DNA of 64,000 nucleotides from FACHB-T130 sp042747725 (GCF_042747725.1 NZ_JBHZGO010000101.1:186001-250000), one strand, 5' to 3'; positions 34,648-44,514 are shown, counted from the first letter of the stretch. Numbers and translations are program-made. The notes: generated by a model not told the origin, from the letters alone.

Positions 34648-35814
34648 TTAGGAACGAATAACTGAGGATGACTGAAATTCTTGATAACAGCGCTCTAGAA
34701 AGGCTAGATAGCGCTTCTGGAAAATTTGAGGGGCGAACTGAGAAGCGCGTACTCTAGCAATCTCTGGATTAAACAATCCTTGCGACGCCTCAAAGGTTTT
34801 TACCGCTTCTATCAAAGCCGCTTCTGTTTGGGCTGGAAAAAATAAGCCAGTCCCCTGTGTCGGGTGTTCCCGAATATCCAGAACGGTTTCTAGCGCCCCA
34901 CCAGCACCATAGGCGATCGCAGGAGTGCCACAAGCTTGGGCTTCTACCAACGCCATGCCAAAGTCTTCACAGGCTGCATATACAAATGCTTTTGCTTGAG
35001 CCATATACTGCTCAACAACATCATCTGGTTGTGACCCTAGCACTTTTACATTGGGTTTCGCTAGTTGGCGCATTTCGTCAAGTTCCGGACCCGTGCCAAT
35101 CACCACAAGCGGGCGTCCCAGTTGGTTAAAAGATCGGACAATTAAAGATACTTGCTTGTAACTCACCAGCCGGGAAACGGTGAGGTAAAAATCTTCTTTT
35201 TGGGGCTGAAAGGAAAACCGCTCGATATTGACGGGTGGATAAATGACTTCTGCTTGACGCCGATAGCAGCGCCAGATACGACGTGCGGTGTGTTGGGAGT
35301 TGGCGATAAAATAATCAACACGGTTTGCGGAGAGGACATCCCACTGACGCAGTTGATGGAGGAGATACCGCGTCAGGATGCCTGGGAGACCCCGTCCTAG
35401 TCGGCTACTGTCTAGGTAATCAAAAGTTAAATCCCAGGCGTAGCGCATGGGCGTATGGCAGTAGCAGATATGCAGTTGTTGCGGACTGGTGAGGACTCCT
35501 TTGGCGACGGCGTGGGCAGAGGAGAGAATTACGTCATAGTCGCGTAAGTCCAGCTGTTCAATCGCTAGCGGCAATAGGGGGAGATATTTTTGGACGCCAT
35601 TGCGGGCTTTCGGGAAGTGTTGCAGGAATGTGGTGCCAATGGGGCGATTGAATAGATAACTTTCGGGATTGGTGGATTCAAAGTCAATTAGGGCATAGAG
35701 GTCGGCATCAATGTGCTTGAGGATTTCTCGGACAACGAGTTCTGACCCGCCAGTAGCTTGGGGGGTCAACCATTCATGGACGAGGGCATACTTTAATGAC
35801 AAAGCTGACTTCAC
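34648..35814 (-). CDS. GT4-family glycosyltransferase
   Basis: 388 residues with the GT-B fold. The N-terminal domain opens with YALVHEWLTPQATGGSELV (glycine-rich acceptor loop). The donor site has SRLVSYKQVSLIVRSFNQ and VVIGTGPELDEM, then EDFGMALVEAQACGTPAIAY with the E-x7-E pair. It transfers a nucleotide-activated sugar, with GDP-mannose or GDP-fucose the likely donor given its neighbours. That is inference. Confidence 0.93.
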   Translation of the reverse strand: MKSALSLKYALVHEWLTPQATGGSELVVREILKHIDADLYALIDFESTNPESYLFNRPIGTTFLQHFPKARNGVQKYLPLLPLAIEQLDLRDYDVILSSAHAVAKGVLTSPQQLHICYCHTPMRYAWDLTFDYLDSSRLGRGLPGILTRYLLHQLRQWDVLSANRVDYFIANSQHTARRIWRCYRRQAEVIYPPVNIERFSFQPQKEDFYLTVSRLVSYKQVSLIVRSFNQLGRPLVVIGTGPELDEMRQLAKPNVKVLGSQPDDVVEQYMAQAKAFVYAACEDFGMALVEAQACGTPAIAYGAGGALETVLDIREHPTQGTGLFFPAQTEAALIEAVKTFEASQGLFNPEIARVRASQFAPQIFQKRYLAFLERCYQEFQSSSVIRS

Positions 35815-35906
35815 AGTTGCGCGTACTTAAGGGCTGAGTGTAAATTTTACTCACTCCTCAGCCAGCGATCGCTCACCAGAAGCGATCGCTTTCGATTTGC
35901 CACTAA

Positions 35907-36890
35907 TTATTTCCCTTGCTGGCTTTGCCCTTTGAATAAATCAGCACCGTTGAGCATGGGAATAATCCCGTTGCCGCTGAAGACAGGCAGCTTGCCGTCC
36001 CACTTTTGCATTTGTTCGTAACGAATTAAATCGGCAGTGATGCTACGCGATAAAAGTTGGTTGGCTTCCGCCTGTGCCTTCGCCCTTACTTTGATCGCTT
36101 CTGCTTCTCCCTGGGCTTCTACTTTTACCTGCTGGGCTTTGATTTTAGCTTGTTCGTAGGCATAGTTCTGCTGTTCTGCGGCTTGTTGCGCCTGAATTTT
36201 GGTGTCGAGAGCTTGTTGCAAAGAAGCAGGCAGATGAACTTCTCGAACCCCGAAGGAGACGAGTTCTAGATGGCGTTTGCTAAATTCCCGACTCAGTTGT
36301 TCAGAAACTTGTTGGGCAATCTCGCCGCGCTTACTAGCGGTGATTTGTTCCCAGCCATGCTGAGAGACAATAACGGGCACCTGCGATCGCGTGTACTGTC
36401 GCACTACCCGATCTTCCACTATTTCGATTGGGGCACCTCCCCAGTCTTGGTACAGTAAGTTGGCTTCGTTCCGTTTTACTTGATACTGAATTACCACATC
36501 TAAATTCAGCTGTTGCCCTTCGTTGCTTTGCACTTTAATCGAGTCATCCCCTTCCATCTGCCCCTCAGTACCTTTTTGCACCATTGAATAGGTTTGAATA
36601 GTGATGGGATACTCTTGGATATCCTGGGAAAGCGGGTTAATAAAAGCCCAACCAGGCTCTAAAGCATTGGTGACGACTCGGTGGGATGCTTTATCAAACA
36701 AAATGCCGACGTAACCGGGGCGAATGGTGCGCCACACGGTTTTTAGCAGCATTAAACCCATAATTAGAGCCAGAAAGGTAAGTCCGGCGACAACGACTGG
36801 CCCGGGGGCAATGGGCGTAACAAATCTAGGAGGTTTAGGAGAGCGATCGCTCTTTAACGGAGGAGGAATGTCAGGACTGTTTGACGACAT
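35907..36890 (-). CDS. Prohibitin/SPFH-domain membrane protein
   Basis: 327 residues. A Pro-rich cytosolic start, one membrane helix (VVVAGLTFLALIMGLMLL), then the SPFH domain (RPGYVGILFDKASHRVV, LNLDVVIQYQVKRNEANLLY) and a long Ala/Gln/Lys coiled coil (TKIQAQQAAEQQNYAYEQAK). Prohibitin-like proteins form rings in membranes and modulate proteases such as FtsH. A conserved Phi1-like protein in Synechocystis has a similar layout. Starts at ATG 36890; appears monocistronic. Confidence 0.9.
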   Translation of the reverse strand: MSSNSPDIPPPLKSDRSPKPPRFVTPIAPGPVVVAGLTFLALIMGLMLLKTVWRTIRPGYVGILFDKASHRVVTNALEPGWAFINPLSQDIQEYPITIQTYSMVQKGTEGQMEGDDSIKVQSNEGQQLNLDVVIQYQVKRNEANLLYQDWGGAPIEIVEDRVVRQYTRSQVPVIVSQHGWEQITASKRGEIAQQVSEQLSREFSKRHLELVSFGVREVHLPASLQQALDTKIQAQQAAEQQNYAYEQAKIKAQQVKVEAQGEAEAIKVRAKAQAEANQLLSRSITADLIRYEQMQKWDGKLPVFSGNGIIPMLNGADLFKGQSQQGK

Positions 36891-37481
36891 AAAAGTGAAA
36901 ATCCCAGTTGATTGATTAGGGATGTATTCCGCCGATTGCTACAATTCTGCCAGTTCCAATGCAGTAATCCTGGTAATTTGTAAGGATATTTCAAGAAATT
37001 GCCGTAATGGTCAGTGGGTAGGTTAGCCCGACCGTGCTAACCTACTTGTCAGTTGTTGGTTGTTTCTTTCTTTCGCTACTGACCACTGACACTTGAGTGA
37101 TTCTCCAATCCCCAACACTTTTTCGGGCAAAATCTGGAGTTTGAGGCGGAGGTGTCGGTGGCAGTTGGGGAAGCCTGCCAGAATATAACCCATTCTCACT
37201 TGTTTGATGACACCTCCGGGACACTCTTGCTGCCGTGTCTCTACGAGGATTTGTATTGCACGCTCCTAAAAGAACCGCTTCATAGCAATACTAAGTGATT
37301 CGCCTTCCAACTAAAAATGTCCGACGACTCGCATTCGCGGCTAAACAAACAAAGCCTGCTCTCGTCAGGCTTCATTCTTCTAGCCCCAGGCTTCTAGCCT
37401 GTGGGTGTATATTTGCTGCCATCGGGATGCTCCCGATGGGTTTCGCTTATGCTCTACCCATCCTAAAAATATTAGCTCCAT
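36891..37481. other. Spacer with three perfect hairpins
   Basis: No gene is seen in 591 bp. GTAGGTTAGC with its complement lies at 37018-37045, AAGCCTG/CAGGCTT at 37352-37372, and CCATCGGGA/TCCCGATGG with a 3-nt loop at 37419-37439. The last motif, with the trailing GGGTTTCGCT, resembles short palindromes scattered in cyanobacterial genomes. None is followed by a T-run on the minus strand, so their use as terminator of the lipoprotein gene is uncertain. Confidence 0.5.
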
Positions 37482-37922
37482 CTACTTACCAGAACAGTAG
37501 CTATTAATTGCATTCACTAAATCTTTCTCTGGACTATAGGCTTTTTGCAATTTTTTAAATCCGGCATCAACTGCTGGGAAATCCCTTTTTTTAAGAGCTG
37601 CAACATATTCGCGGGTTGCTTTACTACTATCTCGATACATTCTAATAAAATCAGCTTGAAACTTTTTAAGCTTTGCATCGTTGACTCTGATATTTGTCAT
37701 TCCTTGAGCTGATTTATCCCAAATATCGGCTGTTTTGACTAGCGCTTCGGGAGAGCTATTCTTACCTCCATTGGTAACGGTTTTGGTTTCATTAACCGTT
37801 TCGTTGGTAATCTGGAATATCTTTTGACACTGAGTGATTTTGCTGTCGCTGCAACTGACGCTCAAGAAACTGACGGCGGCGATCGCGGGAAGGATGACAG
37901 CATACCGACGAAGAAAGTGCAT
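37482..37922 (-). CDS. Small lipoprotein of unknown function
   Basis: 146 residues. A signal peptide with a basic start (MHFLRRYAVILPAIAAV) ends in the lipobox LSVSC, so the mature protein is a lipid-anchored domain of about 122 residues. It is helical and charged, with two further cysteines (TQCQKIF and SYCSGK) that could form a disulfide. An AGGAGAG precedes the ATG at 37922 by 7 nt. No family is recognised. Confidence 0.72.
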   Translation of the reverse strand: MHFLRRYAVILPAIAAVSFLSVSCSDSKITQCQKIFQITNETVNETKTVTNGGKNSSPEALVKTADIWDKSAQGMTNIRVNDAKLKKFQADFIRMYRDSSKATREYVAALKKRDFPAVDAGFKKLQKAYSPEKDLVNAINSYCSGK

Positions 37923-38015
37923 GAAAACTCTCCTGATGAGTTGATGGGTACTTCCACTTTATTTCCCTGGGATTGACAGCCAATCGGGATACGATGGCGG
38001 CGCGAGAGACTGAGA

Positions 38016-38417
38016 TTAAGATTCAGTCTCTTCGGTTGCTTCGATGGCATCCACAAGGCGTTGTAAAGCTTCTGTCAGTTGCATCAACCGCACCAGAGAA
38101 TCATCCTGGGTTTCTGCCAAGGTTTGCACCGCATCGCTTAAGGCAAAGATTTGGTAGTGTTGCTGTTGGACTTGATGCCCCTGTTCTTGTACTTGAATGG
38201 TGAGGGCATCCACTCGGTCAGCAAGGCGGTCAATTGTCTCATTGGTGGCAAGTACTGCCTCTCTAAGATTTCCCTGTTGTTGTACTTGAATGGTGAGAGC
38301 ATCTACTCGATCGGCAAGACGGTCAATTGTCTCAGTGGTAGCGAGTACTGCCTCTGCAATTTGTTCAACAATCGATTCTAAACGACTTAATCTAACTTCC
38401 ACTCCAGAATTATCCAT
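38016..38417 (-). CDS. Coiled-coil protein coupled to galE
   Basis: 133 residues, almost wholly heptad-patterned. A 31-residue unit (EAVLATTETIDRLADRV followed by DALTIQVQQQGNLR) is repeated once, encoded by 93-bp DNA repeats about 38183-38365. The start MDNSGVEVRLSRLESI at 38417 is preferred, since its ATGGATAA overlaps the galE stop TAA by 8 nt, a layout typical of translational coupling. A start at 38450 would lie deep in galE. No function can be assigned; a structural or oligomerising role is suggested by the coil. Confidence 0.7.
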   Translation of the reverse strand: MDNSGVEVRLSRLESIVEQIAEAVLATTETIDRLADRVDALTIQVQQQGNLREAVLATNETIDRLADRVDALTIQVQEQGHQVQQQHYQIFALSDAVQTLAETQDDSLVRLMQLTEALQRLVDAIEATEETES

Positions 38418-39414
38418 GACGATGCTGATGCCATTGCCAAGCGTCAGCAACGATTTTACTCAGGTCTGCGTATTGCGGACACCAACTGAGGATTTTTTTG
38501 GCTTTGTCGCTGCTGCCGACTAAAATAGGGGCGTCCCCGGCACGGCGATCGCGTTCTACTGCGGAAATCTCTCGACCCGTTACTGCCTTGGCTGTCTCAA
38601 TCACTTCTCTAACTGAGAAACCGTTGCCATTCCCTAAGTTAAAGACATCGCTCATTCCCCCTTGCAGGAGATACTCTAACCCTAAAACGTGGGCATCTGC
38701 CAAGTCGCTGACGTGGATGTAGTCCCGAATTCCGGTGCCATCAGGTGTCGGGTAATCGGTGCCGAGAATGAAGATCGATTCCCGTTTGCCCAAAGCTGTC
38801 TGGAGTACCAGGGGAATTAGGTGCGTTTCTGGTTCGTGATCCTCACCTAGCAAACCGTCGGGATTCGCACCAGAGGCATTGAAATAGCGGAACGCCACGG
38901 ACTTGAAATCGTAGGCGACATCAAAATCCGCCAGAATTTTCTCTACCATCCACTTACTCGTCGCGTAAGGACTGAGGGGATTTTGGGGATGGTTTTCGGT
39001 CATGGGAACTTCCTGCGGCATCCCGTAGATAGCGCAAGTAGAAGAAAAGACAAATTTCTTCACGTTTGCCGCCACCATTGCTTCTAGCAGTGTCAGAGTG
39101 CCGGTGACGTTGTTGTGGTAGTATTTCGCGGGATCGGTGACGGACTCTCCTACAGCAATATAAGCAGCAAAGTGCATGACTGCCGCAATGTTGCGAGTGG
39201 CAAAGAGTTGGTCAAGTAGAGCGCGATCGCTCATATCTCCCACTACCAGCTCTACCTTGAGTACGTCATCCACCAATTCCCGATGTCCGTACACCAGGTT
39301 ATCCAATACCACCACCCCATAGCCTGCCTCGATCAGCGCCAGTACGGCATGGGTTCCAATATATCCAGCTCCACCCGTCACCAGAATGGTTGGTTTGACT
39401 TGCGACACGTTCAA
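38410..39414 (-). CDS. galE: UDP-glucose 4-epimerase
   Basis: 334 residues. It interconverts UDP-glucose and UDP-galactose for surface glycans and glycolipids. The NAD loop is ILVTGGAGYIGTHAVLAL, the catalytic SSTCAIYG with YATSKWMVEKIL gives Ser and Tyr-x3-Lys, and RYFNASGANPDGLLGEDHE is a GalE signature. Full length. The stop overlaps the start of the coiled-coil gene. A strong terminator lies upstream at 39555, so galE has its own promoter. Confidence 0.95.
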   Translation of the reverse strand: MNVSQVKPTILVTGGAGYIGTHAVLALIEAGYGVVVLDNLVYGHRELVDDVLKVELVVGDMSDRALLDQLFATRNIAAVMHFAAYIAVGESVTDPAKYYHNNVTGTLTLLEAMVAANVKKFVFSSTCAIYGMPQEVPMTENHPQNPLSPYATSKWMVEKILADFDVAYDFKSVAFRYFNASGANPDGLLGEDHEPETHLIPLVLQTALGKRESIFILGTDYPTPDGTGIRDYIHVSDLADAHVLGLEYLLQGGMSDVFNLGNGNGFSVREVIETAKAVTGREISAVERDRRAGDAPILVGSSDKAKKILSWCPQYADLSKIVADAWQWHQHRHG

Positions 39415-39554
39415 TCCCTTCTCAAAACTTTGATATCAATGCTTTATAAGGATAGCTAACTGAGGGCAAAGCGTTCTTCTAAGTAAGAGAGCCTGTTTTC
39501 CTCATCAACACTTTCCTTCACCAAACTAGCGATCGCCTACCTCTTTCATCTGAA

Positions 39555-39596
39555 AATCGCCCAGAAATGCGGAAGCATCCGTATTTCTGGGCGATT
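39555..39596 (-). terminator. Terminator after the TpsA-like gene
   Basis: AATCGCCCAGAAAT and its complement continue through GCGG/CCGT into an 18-bp stem (one G-U) with a 6-nt loop. It lies 66 bp past the stop of the adhesin gene at 39662 and is followed on the minus strand by TTTTC. Confidence 0.75.
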
Positions 39597-39661
39597 CAAA
39601 ATTATATCTTAGAGATTTTTGAGGCTGGTGAGGTTACAAACAAGCGCTTTAGCGACATTGA

Positions 39662-42286
39662 TTACTTTTGATGGAGTGCGCGATCGCTTTGTGGGTGTCG
39701 TGGCAATACCGCTTTAGAGGTTTCTGCTGGCTTGTCAGGGCGTTCTTGACAGCGAGGCAACCTGTGTAAAATCGGCAGCTTTTCATCTTCGAGACTCTCT
39801 ACCGTACATAAAATCGGTCTTTTATTGTCCGCACCTTCTACTGGTACGGGTGAGAGTGTATTTCCTTGAAAGTCTGTCAGAATTTCTGTCTTGGGTGGTT
39901 GGTTCCCGGTTTCCGGTTGGGGATTTGAACTAGGGACAGGGGTAGGAGTTGGTGCGGGAGTTGGCGCGGGAATTGGCGCGGGAATGGGCGGTGGAGGAGT
40001 GGTGTTGATGGTAATATTGCCCCGAACAGTTCCACCTGGGAAAGATTCGGGGGGCGAAATCGTAGAAGTGCCCGTGGTGATGGCTTGGGCAGTTCCATTC
40101 GTTGTGGGATCGCCAACGACAAAAGGAGTTGCGGGGACTGGGACTCCCCCGTGATGGTTGATATTAATGGCTCCACCCCCACCCGTCCCCGTAGTGTTAA
40201 TGCTGGGGTTGTTGTAAGTAAAAGTTACGAACTTATTATCTACGGTGAGATTTTGTCCCGCCGCGATATTTACATCACCGCCTTTGCCACTGCCAAGACT
40301 CTGAGCATCGATGATTTTGGCGGCGATATCATTGCCAGCAATCAGCGTGATGTCACCGCCATCGCCAGAGGAAGAGCAAGAATTGCACTTAGAACTGGAA
40401 TCTATCGTTTCAGTCTTGATATTGCTTCCTGCTGTAATAGCGATCGCGCCGCCAGTCCCAGAAGCCGTCGTGCCAAAGTTATCAGAAGAGGAAAATATAT
40501 CTCCGGTTGTGATATTTCCCGATGGGGCGCTGAGGGTAATTGCACCCGCGTTACCGGGGCGATTCCGGGAGTCTAAATTGTAAACTTGATTGACTGGATC
40601 GGCGGCATTGATAGAACCATTAGTGCTAGTGATACTAATATTTCCCCCAGACGACTGAATCGTTCGGACATTAATATCACCCGGTGCTGACAAGGTAACA
40701 TTTAATGGTTCGGCTGGCCCAAATAAATCATCAGATTTGATAGTTCCTGCAACCGTAATCGTTCCCGGCGAGGCAGGAGATTTCACAAATGTTGTGTAGG
40801 AGGGATTTGCGCCTGCGTCGTCAAAATATTCGGGAGATGCACCCGGAATAGGTTCGGTGAAGAGTACGTTATCGGTTGTACCAGCCGCACCCGCTTGTAA
40901 AATCAAGGCACGGCTAGAAGGGTCTACCTCTGGATCGATCGCATTAATGACGACATCTCCACTAATCGTAATTTTTCCGGCTGCTATTATCTTGAGCGAA
41001 GCACCCGTATAAGAATCCAGCATGACATCGCCATCGGAAGTAATGATGGGATCGTAGATACTTTGAAACTTGCCGCCTGCTCCCGATAAGTTGAGAATTG
41101 AGAAATTCCCACCTGCTGAATAGTGAGCATCTCCAGAAATCACTCCATCACTGATTAAACTGAGGTTGCCGCCACTTTGAAAGGGTGTTTCTGGGTGATT
41201 CAGCGCCAAAATATCAACCGCTTGATTGCCTTGAACGGTAAGATTACCTCCCGCCTTCGCCACAAAAGGAGTCGCTACGCTATCTCGCACTCGCACGGTA
41301 TCTTTTGCCAGCAAATTCATATCTCTAGATGTCTGCATCTGGCTTTCAACTAAGGTTAAATTGTGGTTTGCTGAAAGAGTAGCTGTTCCCGAATTGAGTT
41401 GACGGACTACCACGTCCCCCGCTTCTACTTTGATACCAGAACCCGTTAGTTCCACCTCTCCTTTGCTATTTGTAGTGAGTCCACTGGCATTTCCCGCTTT
41501 GCTACCCGTTAGTAGCTGAGGTAGCGAGGAAACTGTTCCGGTTGAAGACTGACTAGCATTAGGAGAAATGGGTTGAATCTCTAAACTTAGCAATTGTCCG
41601 GGTTGACTAATCCGTAATGTATTCTGTCCTGGTACCGCTGCCACAATCAGTTTACCGCCTGGTGCTGACAGAGTTCCCTGACTGACAACAGTGCCACCCA
41701 GCAGGGTGAGATTTTGTCCTGTTTTAACAGCTAGTTCTCCAGAGTTGACAATGGCACTCGGTTGAGCAGTATTAAATGAAAAACTGCTGGGTGTTCCCTT
41801 TAATGCTGCGTAATTATTATCGCCGATAGCATTAAAAAAATTAGAGCCAAAATTAATACTTGTAGCACTGGTTGCGGTGAAGCTTCCCGGCACATCCAAT
41901 CTGGCATTGGCACCAAATATAATCCCCGAAGGATTCATTAGGTATAAATTTGAATTTCCTCCGCTGACTTTAATTAAGCCATCAATTGTAGAGGAATTGC
42001 CACCTACCACTCTGCCTAAAATATTTTCAATCTTGGGATTAGAAATAAAGTTAGCTATTTGGTCTGCATTAAGGTTAAATTGCTCAAAGCTGTGGAAAAG
42101 GTTTGCTCCATCACCAGAGAGTTTTCCTCCGCCAATATCGATTGTATTGCCTTCGGGAACGGCGATAGTGCCTGTACCATCTTGAGCTGGAACAATCGTT
42201 TCTGCCTGTGCCGGTTTCACAGCGATCGCTGGTGCAACGGCAAGTAACCCAAGCAATACGCCAGAACTTTTAAAAGCTAATTTCAT
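39662..42286 (-). CDS. Filamentous-haemagglutinin-type exoprotein (TpsA-like)
   Basis: 874 residues. A signal peptide (LAFKSSGVLLGLLAVAPAIA) is followed by the TPS secretion domain with LFHSFEQFNLNADQIANFIS and LYLMNPSGIIFGANARLDVP. These are the hallmarks of the haemagglutination-activity domain recognised by a TpsB/Omp85-type porin. The rest is a long beta-helix with AGGNLTVQGN-type repeats. A Pro-rich stretch near residue 780 (PPPPIPAPIPAPTPAP) leads to a charged tail with two cysteines. No TpsB gene is in the window. Likely surface-exposed or released; target unknown. Confidence 0.9.
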   Translation of the reverse strand: MKLAFKSSGVLLGLLAVAPAIAVKPAQAETIVPAQDGTGTIAVPEGNTIDIGGGKLSGDGANLFHSFEQFNLNADQIANFISNPKIENILGRVVGGNSSTIDGLIKVSGGNSNLYLMNPSGIIFGANARLDVPGSFTATSATSINFGSNFFNAIGDNNYAALKGTPSSFSFNTAQPSAIVNSGELAVKTGQNLTLLGGTVVSQGTLSAPGGKLIVAAVPGQNTLRISQPGQLLSLEIQPISPNASQSSTGTVSSLPQLLTGSKAGNASGLTTNSKGEVELTGSGIKVEAGDVVVRQLNSGTATLSANHNLTLVESQMQTSRDMNLLAKDTVRVRDSVATPFVAKAGGNLTVQGNQAVDILALNHPETPFQSGGNLSLISDGVISGDAHYSAGGNFSILNLSGAGGKFQSIYDPIITSDGDVMLDSYTGASLKIIAAGKITISGDVVINAIDPEVDPSSRALILQAGAAGTTDNVLFTEPIPGASPEYFDDAGANPSYTTFVKSPASPGTITVAGTIKSDDLFGPAEPLNVTLSAPGDINVRTIQSSGGNISITSTNGSINAADPVNQVYNLDSRNRPGNAGAITLSAPSGNITTGDIFSSSDNFGTTASGTGGAIAITAGSNIKTETIDSSSKCNSCSSSGDGGDITLIAGNDIAAKIIDAQSLGSGKGGDVNIAAGQNLTVDNKFVTFTYNNPSINTTGTGGGGAININHHGGVPVPATPFVVGDPTTNGTAQAITTGTSTISPPESFPGGTVRGNITINTTPPPPIPAPIPAPTPAPTPTPVPSSNPQPETGNQPPKTEILTDFQGNTLSPVPVEGADNKRPILCTVESLEDEKLPILHRLPRCQERPDKPAETSKAVLPRHPQSDRALHQK

Positions 42287-42949
42287 CTGGTGTTAACCCA
42301 TCGGAGTCATGATTTATCCTGCTCCTCATTACCAGGATTTATGGAACCATCAGGATTTCAAAAACACCTAATCAATAGATAAATAAAATATTTTTAAAAG
42401 CAAAATATTTGAAGATTTATTTCCGTAAATTTATGGGTAAAATTATTTTTACCTACGCATAAATACGAATCTTTTACCCAGTTTACGGTCAATCATTATT
42501 TTTGCTTTTGAATAAAAATAAATTTTTGATTCCGCGATACTTTAGCACTATAAATTTTGTGTAAATTTACTGAAAATTGAACTACTTTCCGGATTAACAG
42601 CCAAAAACCACGAACTATCTAATAAGGATTGTTCTAGGGCAATTTTGCCAAATAAAAGTTACGTATATTCTCGGAGGATTAAATTGCTCAGTTTTGGTAA
42701 AGAGTCTATCTCTGGTTACAACTCTTTTCCTAATTTCAGTATTGCCAGATTTTTTAGGAACCCGATAAATGTTTAATTTGCCAAACATCTAGGTTAGAAG
42801 CTAAGCTAACAATCTTTCTAATTCCCGACTCATTTTTGCAATTGCACAATATTTAGTATCTAAAAAAAATAAGTTCATTTAGATACCACTTAGCTGAGAA
42901 ATTGCCAACACGAGTATCTGCTTTAATTTTGAACAATGAGGTTTTTGGT
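42287..42949. other. AT-rich divergent promoter region
   Basis: 663 bp between two outward-facing surface-protein genes, with no open frame of note. GGTAAAA (42436-42442) and TTTTACC (42447-42453) form a perfect 7-4-7 inverted repeat about 150 bp above the TpsA-like start and could be an operator. HIP1 octamers are absent here. Confidence 0.45.
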
Positions 42950-44440
42950 ATGAAACAACCGCTCTATTTTTTCACTCTCGCTTTCTGCGTCGCCTTAACG
43001 ATCTCCTCCCATCAAAAAGCTGATGCGGCTGGAATTGTCGGGAATGGAACCGCTGCAAGTTGTACTGAAGCTGCTTTAGATACTGCTTTAGTTGGCGGTG
43101 GGACTGTAACCTTTAATTGTGGCTCCAGTCCGCATACGATTGTAGTTAAAGAAAAGGTACTTTCCGCTAATACGGTAATCGATGGACGAAGTGTAGTGAC
43201 TCTCAGCGGAAATGGAACTAATCGGATTTTATCCACTGATAGTCTCGTTCAACTGACACTTAAAAACCTCACCATTGCTAATGGTTTTAGTACCGAAAAT
43301 GGCGGCGGTATTTATAGTGGCTATAGAGGTAAGTTAGTAGTGCTTAACTGTATCTTTAATAACAATAAATCAACGAAGCCAGGAGAGGCTGGAGGCGGTG
43401 CAATCTATAGTAAGAGTGAAAGTACAATTATTATAGATAAAAGCACTTTTACAGGAAACCAAGCTAGCCTCGGCGGTGCAATCTATGACTTGCTCAGCGA
43501 TTTAACCGTAACTAACAGTACTTTCACGGCAAATAGCGCTGGAATTGTCGCTCCTGGTGGGGCGGGTGGTGCCATTTATAATGATGGTGCTAATGGCAAT
43601 CTTGGCAAAATTATCCTGCGGAATAACACCTTCACAAACAATACTGCCACCAATCAAGGTGGTGCTTTCTTTAACCAACTTTATAACAACAATACGACAG
43701 TAATCGAAAACAATACCTTTTCTGGGAACAGCGTTACGGGGACTGGGGATAAAGGATTTGGCGGTGCTATTTTTGTAGTTGGTGGCACTACGACTGCTCC
43801 TAATTACAGTGCTGGGACAAACAGCACTGTTTTTGTGGTGAGAAATACTACTTTTTCTAGCAACATTTCTGCTAATCAGGGCGGGGGGCTTTGGACTGGA
43901 AATGACGTAAGCGCAGAAGTTACTAATACTACTTTTTCAGGCAATCGAGCGGTGACTCCAGACGCGAAGGGAGGTCTGGGCGGTGCAATTATGAGAACTA
44001 GTGGCAAGATGACCATCAATAATGCCACGATTGCTAACAATTATGCTGGGTTTATGGGCGCTGGTATTTTTGGCGGCAAAACAGATGTAACGGTGAAGAA
44101 TACAATTATCGCTAACAATAAGGCGGATAATGGGGGGAATACCTGGAATATTAAACAGAATTGCTCTGACGAAATGATCGACGGCGGCAACAATATCCAA
44201 TTTCCCGCCAAAAACCCGAACGATCCCAGCGACAAAAACTGCACGGTTGGCATCACTATTGTTAATCCAAAGCTAGGTGCGCTTTCTGCGACTGGTGGTT
44301 TGACTCAGACTCTACCACTATTAGCAGGTAGTCCAGCGATTAATACAGGAAACAATGCGACTTGCTTGGCAACCGATCAACGGGGTGTTGCCAGACCGCA
44401 AGGTGGTGTTTGTGATATCGGAGCATTTGAAGCAAAATAA
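42950..44440 (+). CDS. Right-handed beta-helix surface protein (choice-of-anchor Q type)
   Basis: 496 residues from ATG 42950, which has GAGG 8 nt upstream; an earlier TTG at 42902 would place the signal peptide inside. A signal (YFFTLAFCVALTISSHQ) is followed by a beta-helix with about nine repeats of the kind NSTFTANSAG, NNTFTNNTATNQGGAFF and NTTFSGNRAV, as in polymorphic outer membrane proteins. The C-terminus has the CSLP-type ending (LPLLAGSPAINTGNN, QRGVARPQGGVCDIGAFE). Repeats rich in Gly, Asn and Thr suggest a structural or adhesive surface role. Confidence 0.88.
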   Translation: MKQPLYFFTLAFCVALTISSHQKADAAGIVGNGTAASCTEAALDTALVGGGTVTFNCGSSPHTIVVKEKVLSANTVIDGRSVVTLSGNGTNRILSTDSLVQLTLKNLTIANGFSTENGGGIYSGYRGKLVVLNCIFNNNKSTKPGEAGGGAIYSKSESTIIIDKSTFTGNQASLGGAIYDLLSDLTVTNSTFTANSAGIVAPGGAGGAIYNDGANGNLGKIILRNNTFTNNTATNQGGAFFNQLYNNNTTVIENNTFSGNSVTGTGDKGFGGAIFVVGGTTTAPNYSAGTNSTVFVVRNTTFSSNISANQGGGLWTGNDVSAEVTNTTFSGNRAVTPDAKGGLGGAIMRTSGKMTINNATIANNYAGFMGAGIFGGKTDVTVKNTIIANNKADNGGNTWNIKQNCSDEMIDGGNNIQFPAKNPNDPSDKNCTVGITIVNPKLGALSATGGLTQTLPLLAGSPAINTGNNATCLATDQRGVARPQGGVCDIGAFEAK

Positions 44441-44444
44441 TCAG

Positions 44445-44493
44445 ATCGGTAATTGGTAATGGGATCTAATTTACCAATTACCGATTTTTTTTT
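44445..44493 (+). terminator. Rho-independent terminator of the beta-helix gene
   Basis: ATCGGTAATTGGTAA (44445-44459) and its exact complement (44471-44485) flank an 11-nt loop and run into nine T. It begins 5 bp after the stop codon. Confidence 0.9.
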
Positions 44494-44514
44494 AAACTAT
44501 CTGTTGCCCAGAGC

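Noticed and set aside
38418..38450. Upstream start of the coiled-coil gene
   Set aside because: It would extend 41 bp into galE and lose the 8-nt stop-start overlap that suggests coupling.
42902..42949. TTG start 48 bp upstream for the beta-helix protein
   Set aside because: It would bury the signal peptide; the ATG at 42950 has a GAGG at suitable distance.
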